From NCBI RefSeq assembly GCF_011806405.1, contig NZ_JAATOW010000003.1:186001-250000 (forward strand): a DNA stretch of 64,000 nucleotides, in the 5' to 3' direction. Below, piece after piece: positions 51,591 through 60,612 of the stretch; position 1 is the stretch's first letter, and each line of letters begins with the position of its first letter. The notes beneath the pieces were generated by a model that ran no database searches, had not been told where the DNA came from, and was given only the letters and a program-made list of their open reading frames with translations. The translations under genes were made by a program, and so were the position numbers. The stretch is from Pseudooceanicola sp. HF7 (GTDB lineage: Bacteria; Pseudomonadota; Alphaproteobacteria; Rhodobacterales; Rhodobacteraceae).

Positions 51591-52315
51591 TTGCGTTTCT
51601 CCATCAGCAGTTCCAGCCGTGCTCCCACCATCATCGCCGCGATGGCCGCGATCAGCAGGCCCCCGTTGTAGGGCACCCAGGCAAAGCTGAGTGCCAGCGC
51701 GACAGAGGTCGCGGCGGCGGCCATATGCGCCACGGTCCGCATCATCGGCCCGACCATGGCGATGAAGGTGATCGGCGCGGCGAAGTCGAGGGCCAGTTCA
51801 GGCGGAATGGCAGAGCCGAGCAGCGCCCCGACGATGGTGGCGATGTACCAGGGAATGCAGATTGGCACCGCGACACCGGCGAAATAGCCCAGCTTCTGCG
51901 CCAGGGTCCACTGGGGGTGATCCTCGTAAGCGGTGACGGAGCAGGCGTAACTCTGATCGACAAGGAAATAGGCCACGAGCGCCCGTTTCCAGAGCGGCGC
52001 CTCGCCCAAGTAGGGCGTCAGGGAGGCGGAATACATCGCCATGCGCAGGTTCACCGCCAGGGCCGAAGCAAGGGCGATGAAGACCGGCGCCCCGTCCTGC
52101 AGCAGGGAAAGAGAGGCAAATTGCGCCGCCCCCGCGATGACGGCCACGGAATAGAAGAGCGCCTCGAACACGTTCAGCCCGGCTTCGGTTGCCAGGACGC
52201 CGAAAAGCAGCGCGAAGGGCACCACGACCAGAAGGAAGGGTGCAGCGTCGCGCACACCAAGCCAGAAGGTCGGTTTGTCTCTGGTGGCGGAAGGGGGCTG
52301 TGCATAGATTGCCAT
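51587..52315 (-). CDS. azlC: AzlC family branched-chain amino-acid exporter
   Basis: This 242-residue inner-membrane protein has five to six hydrophobic segments and the AzlC signature stretches PFALLFG, AGAAQFASLSLLQDG and FLVDQSYACS (near residue 120). With AzlD it exports branched-chain amino acids or analogs. No adjacent Lrp-type regulator is present. It is divergent from mobA across about 110 bp. Confidence 0.93.
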   Translation of the reverse strand: MAIYAQPPSATRDKPTFWLGVRDAAPFLLVVVPFALLFGVLATEAGLNVFEALFYSVAVIAGAAQFASLSLLQDGAPVFIALASALAVNLRMAMYSASLTPYLGEAPLWKRALVAYFLVDQSYACSVTAYEDHPQWTLAQKLGYFAGVAVPICIPWYIATIVGALLGSAIPPELALDFAAPITFIAMVGPMMRTVAHMAAAATSVALALSFAWVPYNGGLLIAAIAAMMVGARLELLMEKRK

Positions 52316-52424
52316 GAGGCGCGTCTAGCCGGGGCGGGGCGAGGACACAATCGTGTGAAACGCACAACCGTCCTTGTGACCCTGCAAGATCGCCGCAGGA
52401 ATGCGCAGGAAGTGGAGTGGAACT

Positions 52425-53036
52425 GTGGAAATACCGGGTGTCATCCTGGCGGGCGGTCTGTCGCGCCGCATGGGCGGAGTGGACAAGGCGCTCATGACAT
52501 TTGGCAGGGGCACCTTGATCGGGCAGGTGGTCGACCGCTTCGAGCCGCAGGTCAGCCGCCTTGCCATCAACGCCAATGCGGGCACGGCGGGCTACTCGGC
52601 CCTTGGTCTGCCCGTGATTGCGGACAGCCTGCCGGATCACCCCGGGCCCCTTGCAGGCGTCCTGGCAGCGATGGACTGGGCGGCAGAGCAGGGCGCGGCC
52701 CAGGTGGTCACAGCCGCAGCGGACACGCCCTTCCTGCCGGGCGACCTGGTGCCCCAGCTTCTTCTTGCTGCGGAGCTTGGCGGCAAGGACAGGGCCGTGG
52801 CGGCGAGTGTCGATGCAAGGGGAGAGCTGCGCGATCATCCCACCTTCGGGCTCTGGCCCGTCGCCCGGCGGGAAGAGCTGCGCCGGGCACTTCAGGCAGG
52901 CTTGCGGCGCATGCGCGATTGGGCGGATGCCGAGCGGACCGCGCGGGCTGTCTTTCCGTCCGAGCTGGGGGATCCCTTCTTCAACATCAACCGGCCGGAA
53001 GACCTGGCCCAGGCGCAGGCGATGCTGAAGAGCTGA
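52425..53036 (+). CDS. mobA: Molybdenum cofactor guanylyltransferase MobA
   Basis: MobA adds GMP to molybdopterin to form MGD cofactor. The 203-residue product has the nucleotide motif ILAGGLSRRMGGVDKAL at the N-terminus and TAAADTPFLPGDL. A GTG start at 52425 has GGAG 7 bp upstream; an ATG at 52401 has its AGGA too close. The stop is directly followed by the stop of the convergent lytic transglycosylase gene. Confidence 0.93.
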   Translation: MEIPGVILAGGLSRRMGGVDKALMTFGRGTLIGQVVDRFEPQVSRLAINANAGTAGYSALGLPVIADSLPDHPGPLAGVLAAMDWAAEQGAAQVVTAAADTPFLPGDLVPQLLLAAELGGKDRAVAASVDARGELRDHPTFGLWPVARREELRRALQAGLRRMRDWADAERTARAVFPSELGDPFFNINRPEDLAQAQAMLKS

Positions 53037-53522
53037 TCAGCGCAGCCCGGTTTCGTCCAGCAGGTTGCGGCGCTTGGCCTCGTAGTAATAGCCGCGGGCG
53101 TACCACCTGACGGCGGTATCAAGGCTGCCATCCGAGACCATCCAGGCCCCACGCAGGTATTTGACGGCGTACTTGAGGTTGGTTTCCGCATCCAGAAGAT
53201 CCGGGTTCTCACCCTGGAAGCCCATGGAGCGCGCGGTCGCCGGAAGGATCTGCATCAGGCCGTAATAGGGGCCGTTGCGGGCGCGGGGGCGGTGGGTGCT
53301 TTCCCGGATCACGACCTTCTGGATCAGTTTCACGGGAACATCGTAGAGCGCGGCGTATTTCTCGATCAGCCTGCGCAGCTGCGGGGTCTCATTGGGGTAG
53401 AGCGGAGCACTGTCGACGAAAGCCATCGCTGGACGGGTGGACATGCGCGTGACCTCCTGACTGCCGGCACAGGCCGTGATCGGGAGGCAAAGAAGCAGTA
53501 CCAAGAGCCGGGTCCAACGCAT
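53037..53522 (-). CDS. Lytic transglycosylase domain protein (lipoprotein-like)
   Basis: This 161-residue secreted protein has a lipobox-like ITACAG near residue 16. The goose-lysozyme-type SLT core has the catalytic Glu in VVIREST, then GPYYGLMQILPATARSMGF. It cleaves peptidoglycan to 1,6-anhydro products. GGAG lies before the ATG at 53522. It is short compared with Slt70 but matches small single-domain MltE-like enzymes. Confidence 0.88.
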   Translation of the reverse strand: MRWTRLLVLLLCLPITACAGSQEVTRMSTRPAMAFVDSAPLYPNETPQLRRLIEKYAALYDVPVKLIQKVVIRESTHRPRARNGPYYGLMQILPATARSMGFQGENPDLLDAETNLKYAVKYLRGAWMVSDGSLDTAVRWYARGYYYEAKRRNLLDETGLR

Positions 53523-53625
53523 TGGGTATCTCCAAGGCCGTTTCGCTTCTTTCGCATTAGGCGAAAAACCTTGATCGGGAAACAACGGCGTTCCCGCATC
53601 GGCAAAAGCCGGCCGGTTTGGCGGT

Positions 53626-54453
53626 TCAGGCAAGCTGTGTTGGGCAGATCCACCAATTCGGCTGCGCGTCAGAGAGGCGTTTTGCCGCCATTTCAGCCGC
53701 CGGGAGATCGGGGAAGAGCGCAAAGCAGCTGGCCCCGGATCCCGACATGCGTGCAAGCAGGCAGCCCGGTTGTGCCGCCAGGGCTGAGAGGACCCCGGCA
53801 ATGGCCGGCGCGGCCCGGAGCGCCGGGGCCTCAAGGTCATTGCGTTGCCGGTCAAGCCAGCCGGCCATGTCCTGAGCCGTGGAAAGACCTTCGGGCAGTT
53901 CTTCCAGCGGGGGATTGTCGCGCCGCTCAAGGCTGCGGAAGACCTCTGGCGTGGTCAGGGGCAGGCGCGGATTGACCAGGACGGCGGGCAGGGCAGGCAG
54001 GCCGGGCTGTGGCGTGATCTGCTCACCCACGCCCTGCATCCGGGCGGCCTTGCCGAACAGGCAGACAGGCAGATCCGCGCCGATGCTTTCGGGATGCGCA
54101 AGGGGCGGCTTGCCGGTCAGTTGGGCGATGCCGCGCAGCACAGCGGCTGCATCGGATGTGCCACCGCCAAGGCCCGCGGCATTGGGCAGGTGCTTTTCCA
54201 GCGTGATGCGCACCGGCACCCCGGCCGCGCGGGCCGCCTTGATGCAGAGGTTGCGATCATCCTCCGGCACGCCTTCGGCCAGGGGGCCGGTCACGCGGAT
54301 GGCGTAATCCTCCGCCAGGGAAAGCTCCAGCTGGTCGCCCCGGTCGGCAAAGACCACCAGGCTGTCCAGCAGGTGGTATCCATCGGCCCGGCGCCCCGTC
54401 ACATGTAACGCGAGGTTCACCTTGGCAGGGGCGAGAAGCCGCAATTCCTGCAT
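53626..54453 (-). CDS. ispE: 4-diphosphocytidyl-2-C-methyl-D-erythritol kinase
   Basis: IspE phosphorylates CDP-methylerythritol in the MEP isoprenoid pathway. The 275-residue GHMP kinase has the PAKVNLALHV N-terminus, the ATP-binding GLGGGTSDAAAVL (about residues 87-99) and a C-terminal RMSGSGASCFALF. The ATG at 54453 is preceded by AAGGAAAG. It follows the TPR gene by 63 bp on the same strand. Confidence 0.94.
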   Translation of the reverse strand: MQELRLLAPAKVNLALHVTGRRADGYHLLDSLVVFADRGDQLELSLAEDYAIRVTGPLAEGVPEDDRNLCIKAARAAGVPVRITLEKHLPNAAGLGGGTSDAAAVLRGIAQLTGKPPLAHPESIGADLPVCLFGKAARMQGVGEQITPQPGLPALPAVLVNPRLPLTTPEVFRSLERRDNPPLEELPEGLSTAQDMAGWLDRQRNDLEAPALRAAPAIAGVLSALAAQPGCLLARMSGSGASCFALFPDLPAAEMAAKRLSDAQPNWWICPTQLA

Positions 54454-54516
54454 CTGTCTTTCCTTGGGCCTTCTGGCTTTTGTCGTCTGGCCCCGGATCA
54501 TCAGGGCCGGTGTCGG

Positions 54517-56208
54517 TCAGGGATTGCCAGAGGCAACCTGGCCGATCTCCGTCTCTTCTTCTGCAAGCACGGCGTCAAGCCCGACCTTGAGCTTGCGGCG
54601 GATCCGTTCGGCCTCTTCCTCTTCGGGGTCGAAGGACAGGGCACGGTGCCACTGGAACTGCGCCTCCAGTTTGCGCCCGACGCTCCAGTAGACATCGCCC
54701 AGGTGGTCATTGACCACGGCATCCACCGGCATCAGCTCTGCGGCGCGTTCCAACTGGGGCACGGCTTCCTCCGTCCGGCCCAGCTGGTAGAGGACCCAGC
54801 CGAGGCTGTCGACGATGTAGCCGGCGTTGGGGTTGATCTCTACCGCGCGTTCGATCATCTCCAGCGCCTCGTCCAGGTCCTTGTCCATTTCGACCAGCGA
54901 ATAGCCGAAGTAGTTCAGGACGTTGGGCTGGTCGGGATTGAGCTCAAGCGCGGCGCGGAAATCGGCCTCTGCCTGGGGCCAGTCGTTCAGCCGCTCACGG
55001 GACATGCCACGGGTATAGAGCAGGATCCAGTTGCTGGGGTCATCGTCCCGGCGCAGCTCAAGGGCGCGGGTGTAGGCCTCCACCGCCTTGCGGTGATTGC
55101 CGACCTGGCGCTGCATGTCACCCAAGACGCGCTGCACTTCGGGAAGATCCGGGTAGGTCGCGGCGAGGGAGTTCATCACTTCCAGCGCGGCTTCATTCCG
55201 GTCGGATTGGAACAGCGTGTCGGCGCGCCCCAGCTCTGCCATGTAGAAATTGGGATCCTCACGCGAGACGGAGCGATAGGCGGCGGTTGCCAACTCCGGC
55301 TGGCCCAGGCTCTCAAGCAGTTCGCCCGACAGAAGCTGGGCATCCACGTGGTCTGGGCGCAGCGCAGCGGCCAGGCGGGCGAAAAGCAGCGTGTACTGGT
55401 AGCTGGCCTCGCTTTGCAGGGCGGCCGCGATGGAAAAGAAGACCTCTGCCGCGCCGTCCTGGATGGAGGTCACATGGGTATTTTCCAGCGTCTCCCCGGC
55501 TTCCAGCCGCGCCTTGATCTGTCGCAGCTCCGGGTTCAGGTTCTCACCGAACAGCGTGCCCAGAAGGGTCAGTGCCTCTTCGTTGCGGTCAAGCTGGGAC
55601 AAGGCCTCGATCCGGGCGAGGGCGCCGCGGCGGGTCATTTCAAGCTGGCCGTCACCGGGGGCGGCATAGATGGCCTCTGCTGCGGCAAAGTCACCGACGT
55701 AGGAAAGGGCCAGCGCCTTGTGATAGCGGGCGAAATAGGACAGCCCATCTTCTGCCGCGACCTTGTCGAAGGCGGCAAGGGCGGCGTCCATGTTGCCCTT
55801 GCCCAGGTGGATCCAGGCGGCCAGAAGCCCATCGGCAAGCGGGCCGGCGCCTTCGCGGGCCTCGATCCGGGTCAGCAGGTCGTCGTAGCGCGCGTTCTTC
55901 AGGTCATCCACCACGATCGCCATCCGCGCGATCTGGCTTTCGGATCCAAAGCCTTCCAGCCGGCGCGCGGCGGGCACGGCATCCTGCACTTGCCCGGCAG
56001 AGATCTCTGTCTGGATCAGCCCTTCCAGCACGCGGGGATCATCCGGCAGTTCCTTGACCGCGCGGCGGTAATAATAGGCGGCGTTGTCGTAATCGTCCGT
56101 AATCCAGGCCTGGCGCGCGGCCAGGTAATCCCCGGCGGCAGTTTGCGCCAGCGCGGGAAGCGGCAGGGCGGCGGCCAGGGCAAGGACGGAGATCTTCAGA
56201 AGGTTCAT
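54517..56208 (-). CDS. Tetratricopeptide-repeat periplasmic protein
   Basis: This 563-residue secreted protein has a signal peptide ending near ALAQ. About ten TPR-like helix pairs follow (YLAARQAWITDDYDNAAYYYRRA at the start; repeats with Y/W-A-x-F/G spacing). TPR proteins of this kind scaffold envelope or assembly complexes. No partner is evident; ispE downstream looks functionally unrelated. Length and repeat count fit NrfG/BamD-like scaffolds only loosely. Confidence 0.85.
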   Translation of the reverse strand: MNLLKISVLALAAALPLPALAQTAAGDYLAARQAWITDDYDNAAYYYRRAVKELPDDPRVLEGLIQTEISAGQVQDAVPAARRLEGFGSESQIARMAIVVDDLKNARYDDLLTRIEAREGAGPLADGLLAAWIHLGKGNMDAALAAFDKVAAEDGLSYFARYHKALALSYVGDFAAAEAIYAAPGDGQLEMTRRGALARIEALSQLDRNEEALTLLGTLFGENLNPELRQIKARLEAGETLENTHVTSIQDGAAEVFFSIAAALQSEASYQYTLLFARLAAALRPDHVDAQLLSGELLESLGQPELATAAYRSVSREDPNFYMAELGRADTLFQSDRNEAALEVMNSLAATYPDLPEVQRVLGDMQRQVGNHRKAVEAYTRALELRRDDDPSNWILLYTRGMSRERLNDWPQAEADFRAALELNPDQPNVLNYFGYSLVEMDKDLDEALEMIERAVEINPNAGYIVDSLGWVLYQLGRTEEAVPQLERAAELMPVDAVVNDHLGDVYWSVGRKLEAQFQWHRALSFDPEEEEAERIRRKLKVGLDAVLAEEETEIGQVASGNP

Positions 56209-56316
56209 GCCGGTATCCAGACTGCTTTTCCCGAAAGCCTACGGAACCGACCTTTCGAAAGCAATGAAGCCGGCGACCGCGTGCCCGAAGGCACTCGGAA
56301 TATCACCGAGAAGTGT

Positions 56317-57963
56317 TTACATATTGGGATAGTTCGGGCCATCGCCCCCCTGCGGGGTCGTCCAGGTGATGTTCTGGGCCGGATCCTTGATGTCGCAGGT
56401 CTTGCAGTGCACGCAGTTCTGGAAGTTGATCTGGAACTTCGTATCCACACCTTCCCCTACGAACTCGTAAACGCCGGCCGGGCAGTAACGGGCCGAGGGC
56501 CCGGCGTATTCGCGCAGGTCCACCTCTACCGGCACGTCCGGGTCTTTCAGCTTGAGGTGGCAGGGCTGGCTTTCCTCGTGATTGGTCATCGCGAAGGAGA
56601 CGTTCGTCAGCCGGTCGAAGCTGAGCTTGCCATCGGGCTTGGGGTAGTCGATGGGCGTGTGCTTGTGTGCGGGCTCCGTGGCCTCGGCATCATTCTTGCC
56701 GTGCTTGAGCGTCCCCAGCAGCGAGAAGCCGAAGGTGTTGGTCCACATGTCCATCCCGCCAAGCGCCAGGGAGGCCGTGAGCCCGTACTTGGACCAGAGC
56801 GGCTTGACGTTGCGGACCTTCTTGAGGTCCTTGCCGATGGCGCCTCCGCGCACCTCTTCTTCATAGGCATGCAGCTCATCGCCCGACCGGCCCGCCTGCA
56901 GCGCGTCATAGGCCGCTTCCGCCGCCGCCTTGCCTGAGAGCATGGCGTTGTGGTTGCCCTTGATGCGCGGCACGTTGACCATGCCGACCGAGCAGCCCAG
57001 CAGCGCCACGCCCGGTGCCACCATCTGGGGCATGGATTGGTAGCCGCCCTCCGAAATGGCGCGCGCACCATAGGCCACGCGCTTGCCGCCTTCCAGAAGC
57101 TCCGCGACCATCGGGTGATGCTTGAAGCGCTGGAATTCCATGTAGGGGAAAAGGTGCGGGTTCTTGTAGTTCAGGTGCACCACGAAGCCCACGTAGACCT
57201 GGTTGTTGTCTAGGTGGTAGATGAAGCTGCCTCCGCCGGCGTTCCCGCCAAGAGGCCAGCCCATGGTGTGGGTCACGGTACCTTCGCGGTGCTTGGCCGG
57301 GTCGATTTCCCAGATTTCCTTCATGCCCAGGCCGTATTTTTGCGGCTGCTTGCCGTCAGACAGGCCGTAGCGCTCGATCACCTCCTTGGAGAGGCTTCCG
57401 CGCACGCCTTCGCCCAGGAAGACATACTTGCCGTGCAGCTCCATGCCGGGTTCGTAGCCGGGGCCGGGGGTGCCATCGGGGTTCTTGCCGAATTCGCCCG
57501 CGACCACGCCCTTGATCGCGCCCTTCTCGCCATAGACCAGCTCAGAGCAGGCCATGCCGGGGAAAACCTCGACGCCCAGTTCCTCGGCCTGTTCGGCCAT
57601 CCAGCGGCAGACATTGCCCATGGAGACGATGTAGTTGCCGTGGTTGTTCATCAGCGGCGGCATCGGGAAGTTGGGAATCCGCACTTCGCCGGCTTCGCCG
57701 AGGATATAGAAGTTGTCATGCTTGACCGGCACGTTGAGCGGCGCGCCCTTTTCCTTCCAGTCGGGGATCAGCGCATCCAGGCCGGACGGGTCCAGAACCG
57801 CGCCCGACAGGATATGCGCGCCCACTTCGGAGCCCTTCTCCAGCACGACCACTTCGAGGTCGGGATCAAGCTGCTTGAGGCGGATCGCCGCAGAAAGACC
57901 GGCCGGCCCGGCCCCTACGATGACCACATCGTATTCCATGGTTTCGCGTTGGATGTCGGACAT
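56317..57963 (-). CDS. Electron-transfer flavoprotein-ubiquinone oxidoreductase
   Basis: ETF-QO passes electrons from ETF to ubiquinone in the membrane, linking acyl-CoA dehydrogenases to respiration. The 548-residue product has the FAD motif VIVGAGPAGLSAAIRL (about residues 13-28), the membrane-associating region, and a C-terminal 4Fe-4S site NCVHCKTCDIKDP. The ATG at 57963 gives family length. The dependence of the acyl-CoA dehydrogenase at 47 kb on this enzyme is likely but not shown. Confidence 0.95.
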   Translation of the reverse strand: MSDIQRETMEYDVVIVGAGPAGLSAAIRLKQLDPDLEVVVLEKGSEVGAHILSGAVLDPSGLDALIPDWKEKGAPLNVPVKHDNFYILGEAGEVRIPNFPMPPLMNNHGNYIVSMGNVCRWMAEQAEELGVEVFPGMACSELVYGEKGAIKGVVAGEFGKNPDGTPGPGYEPGMELHGKYVFLGEGVRGSLSKEVIERYGLSDGKQPQKYGLGMKEIWEIDPAKHREGTVTHTMGWPLGGNAGGGSFIYHLDNNQVYVGFVVHLNYKNPHLFPYMEFQRFKHHPMVAELLEGGKRVAYGARAISEGGYQSMPQMVAPGVALLGCSVGMVNVPRIKGNHNAMLSGKAAAEAAYDALQAGRSGDELHAYEEEVRGGAIGKDLKKVRNVKPLWSKYGLTASLALGGMDMWTNTFGFSLLGTLKHGKNDAEATEPAHKHTPIDYPKPDGKLSFDRLTNVSFAMTNHEESQPCHLKLKDPDVPVEVDLREYAGPSARYCPAGVYEFVGEGVDTKFQINFQNCVHCKTCDIKDPAQNITWTTPQGGDGPNYPNM

Positions 57964-58048
57964 TCTGGCTTCTCCGCTGGGGGTGACGGGTAATATTCTT
58001 GCGTTCGGATACCGTTCTACTGGTCCTTGGGTCAATTGCAACGGAACG

Positions 58049-58546
58049 TCAGCGCCCTTTTGTGCTGCTGGCGCGACCGGATGTCTCAGGGGCAGTCAGA
58101 TCGGCAGATGAATTGCCCAGCAAGTAGCGCGGTCCGGGCCCAAGTCCCGCCGCGCGGTCCTGCGGATTGTACAAGGCGCAGCGCTCAAGAGACAGGCATC
58201 CGCAGCCGATGCAGCCGTCCAGGTCATCGCGCAGTTTCTCCAGCTGGGCGATCCGGCGGTTGAGATCCGTGCGGTAGTTCTCTGCCATCTGGCGCCAGTC
58301 GGCGGCACTGGGGGTGCGGCTGCGGGGCAGGGCGGCCAGCTGGGCGCGGATCTCGGCGATGGAGGCGCCGAGCTGCTGGGCGATCATCACGAAGGACAGC
58401 CGCCGGATATCGGCCCGTTCAAAGCGCCGCTGGCCGGCATCGTTGCGCGTTGGCGCAACCAGCCCCTCTTCCTCGTAGTAGCGGATGGCAGAGACGGCCA
58501 GGCCCGTGCGCTCTGCCACCTGTCCGATCGTCAGGCCCCGGGCCAT
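58049..58546 (-). CDS. soxR: Redox-sensitive MerR-family regulator SoxR
   Basis: SoxR senses redox-active compounds through a 2Fe-2S cluster and activates a target promoter. The 165-residue protein has the MerR winged helix (LTIGQVAERTGLAVSAIRYYEEEGL), a dimerisation helix, and the cluster cysteines in Cx2CxCx5C spacing (C112, C115, C117, C123). The start could also be the ATG at 58561 (170 residues); a tandem duplication of the ribosome site and start makes both possible. A SoxR box lies in the divergent promoter region upstream. Confidence 0.95.
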   Translation of the reverse strand: MARGLTIGQVAERTGLAVSAIRYYEEEGLVAPTRNDAGQRRFERADIRRLSFVMIAQQLGASIAEIRAQLAALPRSRTPSAADWRQMAENYRTDLNRRIAQLEKLRDDLDGCIGCGCLSLERCALYNPQDRAAGLGPGPRYLLGNSSADLTAPETSGRASSTKGR

Positions 58547-58574
58547 GTGACTGTTTCCCATGTGACTGCATTTC
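58546..58574 (-). repeat. Duplicated ribosome-site/ATG segment at soxR start
   Basis: GGGAAA-(TG)-CAGTCACATG occurs twice in tandem on the minus strand with a two-base difference, giving two in-frame ATGs (58561 and 58546), each with a GGGA upstream. This leaves the true start ambiguous. Confidence 0.6.
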
Positions 58575-58588
58575 CCGAAAATTCCCGC

Positions 58589-58619
58589 TTGCCCTCAAGT
58601 TTACTTGAGGCGGTAGCCT
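58589..58619 (+). promoter_or_regulatory. SoxR operator in a 19-bp-spacer promoter facing the VOC gene
   Basis: CCTCAAGTTTACTTGAGG (58593-58610) is an 18-bp palindrome one base from the E. coli soxS SoxR box. It lies between a -35 TTGCCC (58589-58594) and a -10 TAGCCT (58614-58619) with a 19-bp spacer, the over-long spacing that MerR-family activators correct. Direction points to the VOC gene at 58648. Confidence 0.85.
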
Positions 58620-58647
58620 TGGTCCATCACAGGAAAGGAATCACCAG

Positions 58648-59040
58648 ATGATCAAGTTGGAACATGCCAATGTCACCGTCAGCGACCCCCATGCCACCGC
58701 CGGTTGGCTGGCCCGGGTCTTTGGCTGGAAAACCCGCTGGGAGGGGCCTGCCAAGATGGGCGGCTATTCGGTTCACGTCGGCACGGAGGAGCAATACATC
58801 GCGCTGTTCAACCCCGGTGATGCGGAACCGGCAGAAAGCGATCGCTACCGCCGGGTCGGCTGGCTCAACCACCTGGCGGTCTTCACGGACGAGGATATCG
58901 ATGCCGTGGAAAGCCGCGTGAAGGACGCCGGTTTCAGCCCCATCAATCACGGCGATTACGCGCCGGGGCGGCGTTTCTACTTCTTGGATGGCGACGGTAT
59001 CGAATGGGAAGTCGCGTCGCATCAAGGCGTTGCGGCCTGA
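58648..59040 (+). CDS. VOC-family (glyoxalase/bleomycin-resistance-like) protein, probable SoxR target
   Basis: This 130-residue protein has the paired beta-alpha-beta-beta-beta modules of the vicinal-oxygen-chelate superfamily: LEHANVTVSDPHATAGWLARVFGW near the N-terminus and HLAVFTDEDIDAVESRVKDAGF in the second half. Possible metal ligands are His5 and His74 with a late Glu. GGAAAGGAATCACC precedes the ATG. A SoxR-type promoter lies directly upstream, so it likely acts on a toxic redox-active or electrophilic compound. The substrate is unknown. Confidence 0.88.
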   Translation: MIKLEHANVTVSDPHATAGWLARVFGWKTRWEGPAKMGGYSVHVGTEEQYIALFNPGDAEPAESDRYRRVGWLNHLAVFTDEDIDAVESRVKDAGFSPINHGDYAPGRRFYFLDGDGIEWEVASHQGVAA

Positions 59041-59106
59041 TCCGCAAATCGCTTGCAATCGGGTCCCGGTTTGGGTCAGGTAGCTGGAACCGAAGAAGGA
59101 TCGAGA

Positions 59107-59125
59107 GGGGCCAAGTGGCCCCTTT
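59107..59125 (+). terminator. Hairpin terminator between VOC gene and greA
   Basis: GGGGCC-AAGT-GGCCCC followed by TTT lies 66 bp after the VOC stop and 33 bp before greA; it may end the VOC transcript or attenuate greA. Confidence 0.65.
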
Positions 59126-59157
59126 CTGCATGTCTGCATGCCGAGGAGGGCTGTGCG

Positions 59158-59628
59158 ATGGAAAAGATACCGATGACCCGCACCGGCGCCACGAAACTGG
59201 AAGCCGAGCTGAAACAGCTCAAGTCCGTCGAGCGTCCGGCAATCATCAAGGCAATTGCCGAGGCCCGCGAACATGGGGACCTGTCGGAAAACGCCGAATA
59301 TCACTCCGCCCGTGAGAAGCAGAGCTTCATCGAGGGCCGGATCAAGGAGCTGGAAGGTGTTCTGGGCCTTGCCGATGTGATCGACCCGAAGAACCTTTCC
59401 GGCCCGATCAAGTTCGGCGCCACGGTGACCCTTGTCGACGAGGACACCGAGGAAGAGAAAACCTGGCAGATCGTCGGTGAGCACGAGGCCCGGATCGAGG
59501 CCGGCCTGCTCAACATCAAGTCCCCGATTGCCCGTGCCCTGATCGGCAAGGAAGAGGGGGACTCGGTGGAAGTCCGCACACCGGGTGGCGAACGCTCTTA
59601 CGAAGTCGTCAAAATCGTCTACCAATAG
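59158..59628 (+). CDS. greA: Transcription elongation factor GreA
   Basis: GreA rescues backtracked RNA polymerase by stimulating transcript cleavage. The 156-residue product has the N-terminal coiled coil with the tip [15 protein letters not shown] (acidic Asp-Glu pair) and the C-terminal FKBP-like domain ([22 protein letters not shown]). GAGGAGG before the ATG at 59158 marks the start; the frame is open earlier. Confidence 0.96.
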   Translation: MEKIPMTRTGATKLEAELKQLKSVERPAIIKAIAEAREHGDLSENAEYHSAREKQSFIEGRIKELEGVLGLADVIDPKNLSGPIKFGATVTLVDEDTEEEKTWQIVGEHEARIEAGLLNIKSPIARALIGKEEGDSVEVRTPGGERSYEVVKIVYQ

Positions 59629-59736
59629 GGGGCGGCTACCGGCGCCTTCCTGCCTGCGCCGCTTGCGGTTGCGGGCCGGAGGCGTATTGCCTGCCGTCCA
59701 CGACCAAGACGATTCGAGACGAAAGGACGGCCGACC

Positions 59737-60603
59737 GTGATGGAGATGATCGTTCCCGCCATTGCCGGAGTGCTGGTGATCCTGCTTGTGGTCCTGGCCT
59801 TTCTGGCCAGCCGCATCGTGGGCGACCTGCGCCAGGATATCGCCCAGCTGCGGCTGACCATCGACACGATGCGCAAGGCGCAGGTGACGCCGGCCCAGGG
59901 CAGCAGTGATTCCCTGTCAGGCGCCGTCCTGCGCAAGCTGGACGAGCTGGCAGAGACCCAGCGGCGCAGCGAAGTGGCGCTGATGACGCTGACGGCGATC
60001 CGTGAACGCAGCGTGATGCGCGACGAGCCGGAGGCCGAAGGCGAAGCGCCCGAGCCCCGCGCAGAGGCCCCGCAGATGGATCTGCCACTGGTCGATTCGA
60101 ACGCGCCGCCCACCCGGGGCGATTTCGTACGCGCGCTGAACTTCCCGGAGACGGCAGAGGATCGCGAAGGCTTTGCTGCCCTGCGCAAGATGCTGAAGGA
60201 GCCCGATATCGCCCTGCTGATCCAGGCCGCGCAGGATATCCTGACGCTGCTCAGCCAGGACGGCATCTACACCGATGACCTGCCGCCCAGCCCGACGCCG
60301 ACCGCGGCCTGGCAGTCCTATGCACAAGGGGTGCGGGGGGCTTCGGTGGGTGCGCTTGCGGGCATTGCCTCGGACGAGGCAGAGAGCAAGATCGCCGAGC
60401 GCCTGAAGGCCGATCCGGTCTTCCGCGATACCGCGCATCACTTCCAGCGCCGTTTCGACAAGATGTTGCCCGAGTTTGCCGAGGGCGCGACCGACAGCGA
60501 TTTTGCCGCGCTGGCACAGACCCGCACGGCGCGGGCCTTCATGATGATCGGCAAGGTGATCGGCAGCTTTGGCACATCGCCCGGCGACAGGCGCCAGGCG
60601 TAG
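59737..60603 (+). CDS. Conserved membrane-anchored protein of unknown function
   Basis: This 288-residue protein has an N-terminal membrane helix (about residues 6-25), a coiled-coil segment (about 28-90), an acidic Pro/Glu linker (about 95-120) and a helical C-terminal domain of about 150 residues (DFVRALNFPETAEDREGFAALRKML; AHHFQRRFDKML). I recognise no family. The GTG at 59737 and ATG at 59740 are both possible starts. It converges on the polyprenyl synthase gene. Confidence 0.7.
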   Translation: MMEMIVPAIAGVLVILLVVLAFLASRIVGDLRQDIAQLRLTIDTMRKAQVTPAQGSSDSLSGAVLRKLDELAETQRRSEVALMTLTAIRERSVMRDEPEAEGEAPEPRAEAPQMDLPLVDSNAPPTRGDFVRALNFPETAEDREGFAALRKMLKEPDIALLIQAAQDILTLLSQDGIYTDDLPPSPTPTAAWQSYAQGVRGASVGALAGIASDEAESKIAERLKADPVFRDTAHHFQRRFDKMLPEFAEGATDSDFAALAQTRTARAFMMIGKVIGSFGTSPGDRRQA

Positions 60604-60612
60604 GGCTGACCC

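Noticed and set aside
54646-56937. 763-codon plus-strand frame
   Set aside because: It is antisense to the TPR and ETF-QO genes, both of which have clear family matches.
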